Below, one piece after another: positions 1-10,739 of a stretch of 64,000 bases of DNA. Every line of letters begins with the position of its first letter. The first letter of the stretch is position 1. The notes beneath the pieces were generated by a model. The model was not told the DNA's origin, ran no database searches, and saw nothing but the letters and a program-made list of their open reading frames with translations. This stretch comes from Adenanthera pavonina (lineage: Eukaryota; Streptophyta; Magnoliopsida; Fabales; Fabaceae): NCBI GenBank assembly GCA_026686845.1, contig JAIVEN010000044.1, positions 366,572-430,571 of the forward strand, in the 5' to 3' direction. A program made the position numbers and the translations under genes.

Positions 1-1
1 A

Positions 2-622
2 ATAAGAACACCAAGTCCTGGTCCACCCTTGGACTATGGATTGGAATTAGAAGAAGGACTTCAGCAGACAAGTCCTCATGAGCCCATGCAAGAAGTTGCT
101 CAGGAATCAATTCTGTCCACTCAAGAATTTGAGCAAGTTGAAAAACTGGTGGCAGCCATCTCAAGCTCCTCCATGCAAGAAGATGTGAGCACTGAAGAAA
201 GAAGCATTGTACCTGTTGCTGACTATGTTGCCATTGCTCACAATGCTTTACTGGAAGCTCAGAGGAAAAGGCTGGAAGAAATGTTTCCTCCTGCTAAACC
301 AGCCTCCTCTTCTCTTGCTGCTTATGGGCTACCAGAAGAACAAAGGGCTCAACTAGCTCTTTCCAGACAGGCAATGCAGGAGCTGCTGGAAGTCTCTGAC
401 GAGGAACCAAGCACTGATCCCCCAGCTGAAATTCCTTTTGCTCCTGTGCCCCTTCGTGCTATTCCTGTCTCTCAGATCCCTCCTCCGGCTGACTTTGTTG
501 GCCTTCCTGATGATGCCAAAAAGGGGGAGAAGTCTGGGCAAACTGGAAAGACTGCTGCTGAGCAATCTGGAAAAGGAAAAAGGAAATCCTACAGCAAGAA
601 GATCAAGACAAAGAAGAATTGA
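2..622 (+). CDS. C-terminal part of a retrotransposon accessory (possibly envelope-like) protein, 5' end outside window
   Basis: The frame is open from the left edge (first codons read I-R-T-P-S-P-G-P-P) and ends at TGA 620-622, so about 206 residues are visible and the true start lies upstream. There is no plausible AUG near the edge. The visible part is low in complexity: an acidic, Glu/Gln-rich N-terminal half containing a run of Ser (SSSS), a helical-looking stretch with EAQRKRLEEMF, then a Pro-rich segment (PPAEIPFAPVP, PPPADF), and finally a strongly basic tail (KGKRKSYSKKIKTKKN). No zinc knuckle, protease, integrase, reverse transcriptase or RNase H motif is visible. Position just upstream of the polypurine tract suggests the extra ORF downstream of pol that some copia elements (Sireviruses) carry. 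A gag-like or captured host fragment cannot be excluded. The basic tail could bind nucleic acid or act as a nuclear signal; this is inference only. Confidence 0.55.
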   Translation: MRTPSPGPPLDYGLELEEGLQQTSPHEPMQEVAQESILSTQEFEQVEKLVAAISSSSMQEDVSTEERSIVPVADYVAIAHNALLEAQRKRLEEMFPPAKPASSSLAAYGLPEEQRAQLALSRQAMQELLEVSDEEPSTDPPAEIPFAPVPLRAIPVSQIPPPADFVGLPDDAKKGEKSGQTGKTAAEQSGKGKRKSYSKKIKTKKN

Positions 623-800
623 TTGAAATTTCTTGTTGTACTTTGTATTAGTTTTGTTGTTTGGAATTTGTTGATTGGACTGTCTCTGTTGTTTGAACTT
701 TGCCTTATTTAGCGCTGTATAAGTAACTTTTGTTTAAATGGATGAATTCCTTGTTGCAAAGTTTTGTGTCTTAATTCTGTTGATATCTTATGCATATGTT

Positions 801-809
801 GAGGGGGAG
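801..809 (+). other. upstream secondary polypurine tract candidate
   Basis: The purine run GAGGGGGAG lies about 70 bp upstream of the LTR start. Several copies of a GGGGGAG tract upstream of the LTR have been described for Sirevirus-type copia elements, so a second one supports that assignment. Its use as a plus-strand primer is inferred. Confidence 0.45.
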
Positions 810-864
810 CTTGTAAAAGCAAACCCAAGTACTAATCCAGTTTGTAAGTTGTTTTGTCATCATC

Positions 865-878
865 AAAAAGGGGGAGAA
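865..878 (+). other. polypurine tract (plus-strand priming site)
   Basis: AAAAAGGGGGAGAA is 14 purines in a row and abuts the first TG of the LTR at 879. This is the expected site where RNase H leaves the primer for plus-strand DNA synthesis, and it fixes the 5' boundary of the LTR. Confidence 0.88.
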
Positions 879-1109
879 TGTTGAATCAAGAGTTTTGATG
901 ATGTTAAAACCAACACCCAAGAGCTTGGATTGAAGATATCAAAGAAGATCAAAGCTGGTTCAAGTGAAGATTAACTGAGTATATGTTGTTAGATCTTTTG
1001 TAGGATCTTTAGTTTTTGATATAATTGAGTAAAAGATTTTGATTTGAAGAAAAGATGTTTTCAAACTTTGATTTTATGTTAAATCTTTGAACATTTGAAA
1101 AATACCTTC

Positions 1110-2075
1110 AAACAGACGAAGGTTGAAAGTTTAAACTGAACTGTCAAGTTAGAAATTCGAACTTTGCCGTTGGAAATTCGAATTTCAAGCTAAAACTGAA
1201 TAAGTCTGAAGAGACTGCTCTCTGTCAGACAAATTTTGGTTGTTCAAAATTCAAATTTTCATCTAGTCTGAAAAGAGGCCTTTGTAACAGACGAACTTCA
1301 CACTTTCAAAATTCGAATTTCAAGTAAAATGAAGTTTGTAAAAATCAAAGAAATTCGTCTGAAACTATGATAAAGTGCATCTGAAATCAAAACAAAATTC
1401 AGTTTGAAAAATGCTCTCTGACAGACGAATTTTGAAGTTGCAACATTCGAATTTTCATATAAGTCTGAAAGATGCTTCTTTACAACAGACGAACTTTGGG
1501 TTCTCAAAATTCGAATTTCAAGCAAAAAAAAATTTGAGAAAACTGAAGAAATTCGTCTGTAACTATGTTAAAGTTCATCTGAGATCAAAAGTGATTTAAG
1601 TTTCAAAACTGCTCTCTGACAGACGAACTTTGAACATTGAAATTCGAATTTCAGAAGCTAAGTTCTTAAGTCTATTTAAATGAAACATTGACATACGAAT
1701 GATAAGAACTTGCAACATTCGAATGACAAGATGAGTCTGAAAAGAGTTTCTCTGACAGACGAATTTTGCCTTTCCAAAATTCGAATTTCAAAGAAAGTTA
1801 TCTACTGTGGCCCTTTTTAGTTCAATGAACAGACGAATTTTGGGGATCCAAAATTCGAATTTCGAAGGCACTGTAGAAAATTGAAAACACTGTTCATACT
1901 TAACCGAAAAACTTTCTTCTTGAAAATTCGTATGTCACATTGTGAAAATGTTTTGTAAGTTTCAAAATTCGAATTTCACTTTATGAACAGACGAACTTCG
2001 TGCTGTAACGTTGGAAGCTTTAATCTACGATTCCTTCGAAATTCGTCTGTTGGCCAACCGAAATTCGAATTTCAG
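1110..2075 (+). repeat. U3 array of bipartite inverted repeats (CAGACGAA ... AAATTCGAATTT)
   Basis: Eight exact CAGACGAA copies start at 1113, 1288, 1422, 1486, 1620, 1757, 1830 and 1988, and three exact reverse copies (TTCGTCTG) start at 1354, 1552 and 2042. The palindrome core AAATTCGAATTT starts at 1174, 1309, 1507, 1640, 1778, 1851, 1965 and 2061. In five exact pairs (1288/1309, 1486/1507, 1620/1640, 1757/1778, 1830/1851) the two motifs are 20-21 bp apart. Degenerate pairs at 1226/1247 and 1422/1443 keep the same spacing. The two parts are partly complementary (CGAATTTTG versus CAAAATTCG), so each pair is a potential stem-loop. The clearest has a 10-bp stem and 4-base loop at 1834-1857. 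The location upstream of the TATA box suggests reiterated enhancer elements, which is inference. Confidence 0.8.
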
Positions 2076-2103
2076 TATGTCAGAAACATTAAATGCGGTT
2101 GGT

Positions 2104-2173
2104 AAACGGATAGTTTTTTCAGAGTAACCGTTGAATAACTTCTCCAACGGATAGATTTAGTCTCTAACGGATA
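2104..2173 (+). promoter_or_regulatory. three AACGGATA boxes upstream of the LTR TATA box
   Basis: AACGGATA occurs near 2105, 2146 and 2166, and an inverted AACCGTTG lies at about 2126-2133. All sit 20-90 bp upstream of the TATA box. The AACGG/CCGTT core is known as a binding site for plant MYB proteins, including the M-phase MSA element, so a role in LTR transcription is plausible but inferred. Confidence 0.45.
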
Positions 2174-2186
2174 TTTGAGACCTAAA

Positions 2187-2196
2187 TCTATAAATA
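2187..2196 (+). promoter_or_regulatory. LTR TATA box
   Basis: TCTATAAATA is a good plant TATA box about 540 bp before the LTR end. In retroelement LTRs this marks the U3/R boundary, with transcription expected to start roughly 25-35 bp downstream, near 2215-2230. Confidence 0.65.
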
Positions 2197-2219
2197 CAAC
2201 ATCACTTGAAGTTATGGGT

Positions 2220-2739
2220 AATGAATCAAACTTGTATATACTGAATCTCTGCTGAATTTTCTTCTCAAAAGCTTTTACCCTCTTAACTTCCAGACTTGCA
2301 CCAAAACTTTCATATCTACTCCTTTCAAGAGAGTCATTTCATTTTAATCAATCTACTCTTCATCTGGAAGATAGATTTACTTGAAAGGGATATTCACAAG
2401 GGGATTGGGAAGCACACATTGTAAGTGCTTGGAGAGTTTGAGAGAGCTCAGAAACAGAGCAAACTCGTGTACTGTGGCCTTTGCAAGAAGCCCATTGAAA
2501 TTCTTGCTGTATAGTGGATAATTCCCAAGAGGTGTCTTGGGGACTGGATGTAGGTCAAGTGGAAGGACCGAACCAGGATAAATTACTGAGTCTTCTTCTC
2601 CCTATCTTTACTTTTCAGCTTGCTCTGTTTTACGCATTGTTTTCATTATACTGTGATATCTTCACTTACTTCACTTTGTGCAGAAAAATTTCAATCTTCC
2701 CAATTCACCCCCCCTCTTGGGAAGTCAGCCTTGCTAACA
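2220..2739 (+). other. presumed R-U5 portion of the LTR
   Basis: This stretch lies downstream of the TATA box and runs to the AACA terminus. It has no convincing gene; the short frames here have no recognisable content. I did not find an unambiguous polyadenylation signal, so the R/U5 boundary is not placed. Confidence 0.5.
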
Positions 2740-2908
2740 GATGAAACGTGCACAACTCGGCCTCATCATCGCGCCATTTTGGCCAAACGATCCAACTTTA
2801 TGAAAATACATTGAAAAGCAAATGAAAACAGAAAATCTCTCGAAATTTGCAACACGAAGAGAGCTAGTGAGTTTATCCGACATCCTCACACCAATTTGAG
2901 CCTTGGTT
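2740..2908 (+). repeat. half-unit 1 of the first monomer (reference example)
   Basis: This half runs from GATGAAACGTGCACAA to GAGCCTTGGTT. It aligns with the next half over its whole length: GATGAAA, CACAA, TCGG, CATTTTG, TCCA, GAGTTTAT, CTCACA and GAG are shared in the same order. The half-unit is 169 bp. Confidence 0.75.
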
Positions 2909-3075
2909 GATGAAATAAACACAATCGGATTCCGCTTTAACCTCATTTTGTTTGAAAGTTCCAGGTTTCTAAACATTCATCTGGAGGCTCTACGGAGGAG
3001 AATGCCACAAGATTTGGAATTTTAAGCGACCTAGGGAGTTTCTGCGGCTTACTCACAACAAGTCGAGTCCAGTTG
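2909..3075 (+). repeat. half-unit 2 of the first monomer (reference example)
   Basis: This half runs from GATGAAATAAACACAATCGG to GAGTCCAGTTG and is 167 bp. It is the diverged partner of half-unit 1. By eye, a 38-base stretch after CATTTTG matches at about 58% of positions, and the last 45 or so bases match better. The 336-bp monomer therefore arose from a repeat of about 168 bp. Confidence 0.75.
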
Positions 3076-6000
3076 GAAGAAACGTGCACAACTCGGTTTC
3101 ATCATCACGCCATTTTGGCCAAACGATCCAACTTTATGAAAATGCTATGAAAAGCAAATGAAAACAGAAAATCTCATGAAATTTGCAACACGAAGAGAGC
3201 TAGTGAGTCTATCCGACATCCTCACACCAATTTGAGCCTTGGTTGATGAAATAAACACAATCGGATTCTGCTTTAACCTCATTTTTTTTTAGAGTTTCAG
3301 GTTTCTAAACATTCATCTGGAGGCTCTACGGAGGACAATGCCACAAGATTTGAAATTCTAAGCGAGGTAGGGAGTTTATGCGGCTTACTCACAACAATTC
3401 GAGTCTAGTTGGAAGAAACTTGCACAATTCGGCCTCATCATCACGCCATTTTGGCCAAACGATCCAACTTTATGAAAACGCATTGAAAAGCAAAAGAAAT
3501 CGGAAAATCTCTCGAAATTTGAAAACACGAAGAGAGCTTGTGAGTTTATCCGACATCCTCACACCAATTTGAGCTTTGGTTGATGACATAAACACAATCG
3601 AATTCCGCTTTAACCTCATTTTGTTTGAAAGTTCCAGGTTTCTAAACATTCATCTGGAGGCTCTACGGAGGAGAATGCCACAAGATTTGAATTTTACGCG
3701 ACCTAGGGAGTTTATGCGACTTACTCACAACAAGTCGAGTCCAGTTGGAAGAAATGTGCACAACTCGGCTTCATCATCACGCCATTTTGGCCAAACGATC
3801 CAACTTTATGAAAATGCATTGAAAAGCAAATGAAAACAGAAAATCTCTCGAAATTTGCAACACGAAGAGAGCTAGTGAGTTTATCCGACATCCTCAGACC
3901 AATTTGAGCCTTGGTTGATGAAATAAACACAATCGGATTCCGCTTTAACCTCATTTTGTTTGAAAGTTCCAGGTTTATAAACATTCATCTGTAGCCTCTA
4001 AGGAGGAGAATGCCACAAGATTTGGAATTTTAAGCGAGGTAGGGAGTTTATGGGTCTTACTCACAACAAGTCGAGTCCAGTTGGATGAAACGTGCACAAC
4101 TCGGCCTCATCATCGCGCCATTTTGGCCAAACGATCCAACTTTATGAAAATGCTATGAAAAGCAAATGAAAATAGAAAATCTCTCGAAATTTGCAACACG
4201 AAGAGAGCTAGTGAGTTTATCCGACATCCTCACACCAATTTGAGTCTTGGTTGATGAAATAAACACAATCGGATTCCGCTTTAACCTCATTTTGTTTGAA
4301 AGTTCCAGGTTTCTAAACATTCATCTGGAGGCTCTACGGAGGAGAATGCCACAAGATTTGGAATTTTACGTGACTTAGGGAGTTTATGCGGCTTACTCAT
4401 AACAAGTCGAGTCCAGTTGGAAGAAATGTGCACAACTCGGTTCATCATCACGCCATTTTGGCCAAACGATCCAACTTTACGAAAATGCTATGAATTGCAA
4501 ATGAAAACAGAAAATCTCTCGAAATTTGCAACACGAAGAGAGCTAGTGAGTTTCTCCGACATCCTCAGACCAATTTGAGCCTTGGTTGATGAAATAAACA
4601 CAATCGGATTCCGCTTTAACCTCATTTTGTTTGAAAGTTCTAGGTTTATAAACATTCATCTGGAGGCTCTAAGGAGGACAATGCCACAAGATTTGAAATT
4701 CTAAGCGAGTTAGGGAGTTTATGCGGCTTACTCACAACAAGTCGAGTCCAGTAGGAAGAAACGTGCTTAACTCGGGCTCATCATCACGCCATTTTGGCCA
4801 AACGATCCAACTTTATGGAAATGCATTGAAAAGCAAATGAAAACAGAAAATCTCTCGAAATTTGCAACACGAAGAGAGCTAGTGAGTTTATCCGACATCC
4901 TCACACCAATTTGAGCCTTGGTTGATGAAATAAACACAATCGGATTCCGCTTTAACCTCATTTTGTTTGAAAGTTCCAGGTTTCTAAACATTCATCTAGA
5001 GGCTCTACGGAGGAGAATGCCGCAAGATTTGGAATTTTACGTGACCTAGGGAGTTTATGCGGCTTACTCACAACAAGTCGAGTCCAGTTGGAAGAAATGT
5101 GCACAACTCGGCTTCATCATCACGCCATTTTGGCCAAACGATCCAACTTTATGAAAATGCTATGAAAAGCAAATGAAAACAGAAAATCTCTCGAAATTTG
5201 CAACACGGAGAGAGCTAGTGAGTTTATCCGACATCCTCACACTAATTTGAGCTTTGGTTGATGACATAAACACAATCGGATTCCGCTTTAACCTCATTTT
5301 GTTTGAAAGTTCCAGGTTTCTAAACATTCATCTGGAGGCTCTACGGAGGAGAATGCCACAAGATTTGGAATTTTACGCGACCTAGGGAGTTTATGCGGCT
5401 TACTCACAACAAGTCGAGTCCAGTTGGAAGAAATGTGCACAACTCGGCTGCATCATGATGCCATTTTTGCCAAACGATCCAACTTTATGAAAATGCGTTG
5501 AAAAGCAAATGAAAACAGAAAATCTCTCGAAATTTGCAACACGAAGAGAGCTAGTGAGTTTCTCCGACATCCTCAGACCAATTTGAGCCTTGGTTGATGA
5601 AATAAACACAATCGGATTCTGCTTTAACCTCATTTTGTTTGAAAGTTCCAGGTTTATAAACATTCATCTGGAGCCTCTAAGGAGGAGAATGCCACAAGAT
5701 TTGGAATTTTAAGTGACCTAGGGGGTTTATGCGGCTTACTCACAACAAGTCGACTCCAGTTTGATGAAACGTACACAACTCGGCCTCATCATCGCGCCAT
5801 TTTGGCCAAACGGTCCAACTTTATGAAAATGCATTGAAAAGCAAATGAAAACAGAAAATCTCTCGAAATTTGCAACACGAAGAGAGCTAGTGAGTTTATC
5901 CGACATTCTCACACCAATTTGAGCCTTGGTTGATGACATAAACACAATCGGATTCCGCTTTAACCTCATTTTGTTTGAAAGTTCCAGGTTTCTAAACCTT

Positions 6001-9000
6001 CATCTGGAGGCTCTAAGGAGGACAATGCCACAAGATTTGAAATTCTAAGCGAGGTAGGGAGTTTATGCGGCTTACTCACAACAAGTCGAGTCCAGTTGGA
6101 TGAAACGTGCACAACTCGGCCTCATCATCAAGCCATTTTGGCCAAACGATCCAACTTTATGAAAATGCATTGAAAAGCAAATGAAAACAGAAAATCTCTC
6201 GAAATTTGCAACACGAAGAGAGCTAGTGAGTTTATCCGACATCCTCACACCAATTTGAGCCTTTGTTGAGGACATAAACACAATCGGATTCCGCTTTAAC
6301 CTCATTTTGTTTGAAAGTTCCAGGTTTCTAAACATTCATCTGGAGGCTCTACGGAGGAGAATGCCACAAGATTTGAACTTTACGCGACCTAGGGAGTTTA
6401 TGCGACTTACTCACAACAAGTCGAGTCCAGTTGGAAGAAATGTGCACAACTCGGCTTCATCATCACGCCATTTTAGCCAAACGATCCAACTTTATGAAAA
6501 TGCATTGAAAAGCAAATGAAAACAGAAAATCTCTCGAAATTTGCAACACGAAGAGAGCTAGTGAGTTTATCCGACATCCTCAGACCAATTTGAGCCTTGG
6601 TTGATGTAATAAACACAATCGGATTCCGCTTTAACCTCATTTTGTTTGAAAGTTCCAAGTTTATAAACATTCATCTGTAGCCTCTAAGGAGGAGAATGCC
6701 ACAAGATTTGGAATTTTAAGCGAGGTAGGGAGTTTATCGGTCTTACTCACAACAAGTCGAGTCCAGTTGGATGAAACGTGCACAACTCGGCCTCATCATC
6801 GCGCCATTTTGGCCAAACGATCCAACTTTATGAAAATGCTATGAAAAGCAAATGAAAATAGAAAATCTCTCGAAATTTGAAACACGAAGAGAGCTAGTGA
6901 GTTTATCCGACATCCTCACACCAATTTGAGCCTTGGTTGATGACATAAACACAATCGGATTCCGCTTTAACCTCATTTTGTTTGAAAGTTCCAGGTTTCT
7001 AAACATTCATCTGGAGGCTCTACGGAGGAGAATGCCACAAGATTTTGAATTTTACGCGACCTAGGGAGTTTATACGGCTTACTCACAACAAGTCGAGTCC
7101 AATTGGAAGAAATGTGCACAACTCAGCTTCATCATCACGCCATTTTGGCCAAACAATCCAACTTTATGGAAATGCATTGAAAAGCAAATGAAAACAGAAA
7201 ATCTCTCGAAATTTGCAACACGAAGAGAGCTAGTGAGTTTCTCCGACATCCTCAGACCAATTTGAGCCTTGGTTGATGAAATAAACACAATCGGATTCCG
7301 CTTTAACCTCATTTTGTTTGAAAGTTCCAGGTTTATAAACATTCATCTGTAGCCTCTAAGGAGGAGAATGCCACAAGATTTGGAATTTTAAGCGAGGTAG
7401 GGAGTTTATGGGTCTTACTCACAACAAGTCGAGTCCAGTTGGATGAAACGTGCACAACTCGGCTTCATCATCGCGCCATTTTGGCCAAACGATCCAACTT
7501 TATGAAAATGCATTGAAAAGCAAATGAAAACAGAAAATCTCTCGAAATTTGCAACATGAAGAGAGCTAGTGAGTTTATCCGACATCCTCACACCAATTTG
7601 AGCCTTTGTTAAGGACATAAACACAATCAGATTCCGCTTTAACCTCATTTTGTTTGAAAGTTCCAGGTTTCTAAACATTCATCTGGAGGCTCTACGGAGG
7701 AGAATGCCACAAGATTTGGAATTTTACGCGACCTAGGGAGTTTATGCGGCTTACTCGCAACAAGTCGAGTCCAGTTGGAAGAAACGTGCACAACTCGGCC
7801 TCATCATCACGCCATTTTGGCCAAACGATCCAACTTTATGAAAATGCATTGAAAAGCAAATGAAAACAGAAAAATCTCTCGAAATTTGCAACACGAAGAG
7901 AGCTAGTGAGTTTATCCGACATCCTCACACCAATTTGAGCCTTGGTTGATGAAATAAACACAATCGGATTCCGCTTTAACCTCATTTTGTTTGAAAGTTC
8001 CAGGTTTCTAAACATTCATCTGGAGGCTCTAAGGAGGACAATGCCACAAGATTTGAAATTCTAAGTGAGGTAGGGAATTTATGCGGCTTACTCACAACAA
8101 GTCAAGTCCAGTAGGAAGAAACGTGCACAACTCGGCCTCATCATCGCGCCATTTTGGCCAAACGATCCAACTTTATGGAAATGCATTGAAAAGCAAATGA
8201 AAACAGAAAATCTCATGAAATTTGCAACACGAAGAGAGCTAGTGAGTTTATCCGACATCCTCACACCAATTTGAGCCTTGGTTGATGAAATAAACACAAT
8301 CGGATTCCGTTTTAACCTCATTTTGTTTGAAAGTTCCAGGTTTCTAAACATTCATCTGGAGGCTCTAAGGAGGACAATGCCACAAGATTTGAAATTCTAA
8401 GCGAGGTAGGGAGTCTATGCGGCTTACTCACAACAAGTCGAGTCCAGTAGGAAGAAACGTGCTTAACTCGGCCTCATCATCACGCCATTTTGGCCAAACA
8501 ATCCAACTTTATGGAAATGCTATGAAAAGCAAATGAAAACTGAAAATCTCATGAAATTTGCAACACGAAGAGAGCTAGTAAGTTTATCCGACATCCTCAC
8601 ACCAATTTGAGCCTTGGTTGATGAAATAAACACAATCGGATTCCGTTTTAACCTCATTTTGTTTGAAAGTTCCAGGTTTCTAAACATTCATCTGGAGGCT
8701 CTAAGGAGGACAGTGCCACAAGATTTGAAATTCTAAGCGAGGTAGGGAGTTTATGCGGCTTACTCACAACAAGTCGAGTCCAGTAGGAAGAAACGTGCTT
8801 AACTCGGCCTCATCATCACGCCATTTTGGCCAAACGATCCAACTTTATGGAAATGCATTGAAAAGCAAATGAAAACAGAAAATCTCTCGAAATTTGCAAC
8901 ACGAAGAGCGCTAGTGAGTTTATCCGACATCCTCACACCAATTTGAGCCTTGGTTGATGACATAAACACAATCGGATTCCGCTTTAACCTCATTTTGTTT

Positions 9001-10739
9001 GAAAGTTCCAGGTTTATAAACATTCATCTGTAGCCTCTAAGGAGGAGAATGCCACAAGATTTGGAATTTTAAGCGAGGTAGGGAGTTTATGGGTCTTACT
9101 CACAACAAGTCGAGTCCAGTTGGATGAAATGTGCACAACTCGGCCTCATCATTGCGCCATTTTGGCCAAACGATCCAACTTTATGAAAATGCATTGAAAA
9201 GCAAAAGAAATCGGAAAATCTCTCGAAATTTGTAACACGAAGAGAGCTAGTGAGTTTATCCGACATCCTCACACCAATTTGAGCCTTGGTTGATGAAATA
9301 AACACAATCGGATTCCGCTTTAACCTCATTTTGTTTGAAAGTTCCAGGTTTCTAAACATTCATCTAGAGGCTCTACGGAGGAGAATGCCACAAGATTTGG
9401 AATTTTACGTGACCTAGGGAGTTTATGCGGCTTACTCACAACAAGTTGAGTCCAGTTGGAAGAAATGTGCACAACTCGGCTTCATCATCACGCCATTTTG
9501 GCCAAATGATCCAACTTTATGAAAATGCTATGAAAAGCAAATGAAAACAGAAAATCTCTCGAAATTTGCAACACGAAGAGAGCTAGTGAGATTATCCGAC
9601 ATCCTCACACCAATTTGAGCCTTGGTTGACAAAATAAACACAATCAGATTCCGCTTTAACCTCATTTTGTTTGAAAGTTTCAGGTTTCTAAACATTCATC
9701 TGGAGCCTCTAAGGAGGAGAATGCCACAAGATTTGGAATTTTAAGCGATGTAGGGGGTTTATGCGGCTTACTCACAACAAGTCGAGTCCAGTAGGAAGAA
9801 ACGTGCACAACTCGGCCTCATCATCACGCCATTTTGGCCAAACGATCCAACTTTATGAAAATGCATTGAAAAGCAAATGAAAACAGAAAAATCTCTCGAA
9901 ATTTGCAACACGAAGAGAGCTAGTGAGTTTATCCGACATCCTCACACTAATTTGAGCCTTGGTTGATGAAATAAACACAATCGGATTCCGCTTTAACCTC
10001 ATTTTGTTTGAAAGTTCCAGGTTTCTAAATATTCATCTGGAGGCTCTAAGGAGGACAATGCCACAAGATTTGAAATTCTAAGCGAGGTAGGGAATTTATG
10101 CGGCTTACTCACAACAAGTCGAGTCCAGTAGGAAGAAACGTGCTTAACTCGGCCTCATCATCACGCCATTTTGGCCAAACGATCCAACTTTATCGAAATG
10201 CATTGAAAAGCAAATGAAAACAGAAAATCTCTCGAAATTTGCAACACGAAGAGAGCTAGTGAGTTTATCCGACATCCTCACACCAATTTGAGCCTTGGTT
10301 GATGAAATAAACACAATCGGATTCCGCTTTAACCTCATTTTGTTTGAAAGTTCCAGGTTTCTAAACATTCATCTGGAGGCTCTACGGAGGAGAATGCCAC
10401 AAGATTTGGAATTTTACGTGACCTAGGGAGTTTATGTGGCTTACTCACAACAAGTCGAGTCCAGTTGGAAGAAATGTGCACAACTCGGCTTCATCATCAC
10501 GCCATTTTGGCCAAACGATCCAACTTTATGAAAATGCTATGAAAAGCAAATGAAAACAGAAAATCTCTCGAAATTTGCAACACGAAGAGAGCTAGTGAGT
10601 TTATCCGACATCCTCACACCAATTTGAGCCTTGGTTGATGAAATAAACACAATCGGATTCCGCTTTAACCTCATTTTGTTTGAAAGTTCCAGGTTTCTAA
10701 ACATTCATCTGGAGGCTCTACGGAGAAGAATGCCACAAG

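Larger units (their letters stand above)
623..878 (+). other. retroelement 3' untranslated internal region
   Basis: This AT-rich, T-rich stretch lies between the ORF stop and the LTR. I see no ORF of note. It contains the upstream G-rich purine tract (801-809) and ends with the main polypurine tract. Confidence 0.6.
1..2739 (+). mobile_element. 3' portion of a Ty1/copia-type LTR retrotransposon
   Basis: Seen directly: the end of a long ORF, a short untranslated stretch, a purine tract A5G5AGAA abutting TGTTGA, and about 1.86 kb further on an AACA end followed at once by satellite DNA. Known: a polypurine tract next to a TG...CA-bounded repeat marks the 3' end of an LTR retroelement, and the local context (TCATCATC, then A5G5AGA, then TGTTG) is typical of plant copia elements. 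Inferred: the element is in + orientation, and the Sirevirus branch is plausible because a non-pol ORF precedes the LTR and a second G-rich purine tract lies upstream. No integrase, reverse transcriptase or RNase H is in view, so the lineage is not proven. The internal sequence before the LTR means this is not a solo LTR. Confidence 0.88.
879..2739 (+). repeat. 3' long terminal repeat, complete
   Basis: The LTR begins TGTTGAATC right after the polypurine tract and ends GCTAACA at 2739. TGTT at one end and AACA at the other form the short terminal inverted repeat expected of LTRs. The length of 1861 bp is long for a copia LTR. The order is U3 with internal inverted repeats (about 1110-2075), AACGGATA boxes and TATA (2104-2196), then presumed R and U5 (about 2220-2739). 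The distal part contains a C-rich run (CACCCCCCC) shortly before the end, as often seen in this group. The partner 5' LTR is outside the window, so identity and insertion age cannot be measured here. Confidence 0.85.

Noticed and set aside
353..626. Other-frame ORFs overlapping the left-edge coding region (minus 353-565, plus 438-626)
   Set aside because: They are shadows of the 2-622 frame, which is longer, open from the window edge and has a coherent composition.
1298..1599. Short overlapping ORFs on both strands inside the LTR U3
   Set aside because: They fall in the inverted-repeat array, are low in complexity, and have no recognisable domain. They are a chance result of repeated AAATTCGAATTT.
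2514..2814. ORFs of 64-76 codons crossing the LTR end into the satellite
   Set aside because: They span the retroelement/satellite junction or the R-U5 region and show no protein features.
3071..3090. CENP-B box-like core (GTTGGAAGAAACG) in the monomer
   Set aside because: It shares only the GTTGGAA part. The essential TTCG and CGGG positions of the mammalian box are absent, and many monomers have GTAGGAAG or GTTGGATG instead.
3270..3300. T-rich run (ATTTTTTTTTAGAG) as a transcription terminator
   Set aside because: It is a local variant of the CATTTTGTTTGAAAG segment in one monomer, with no gene upstream.
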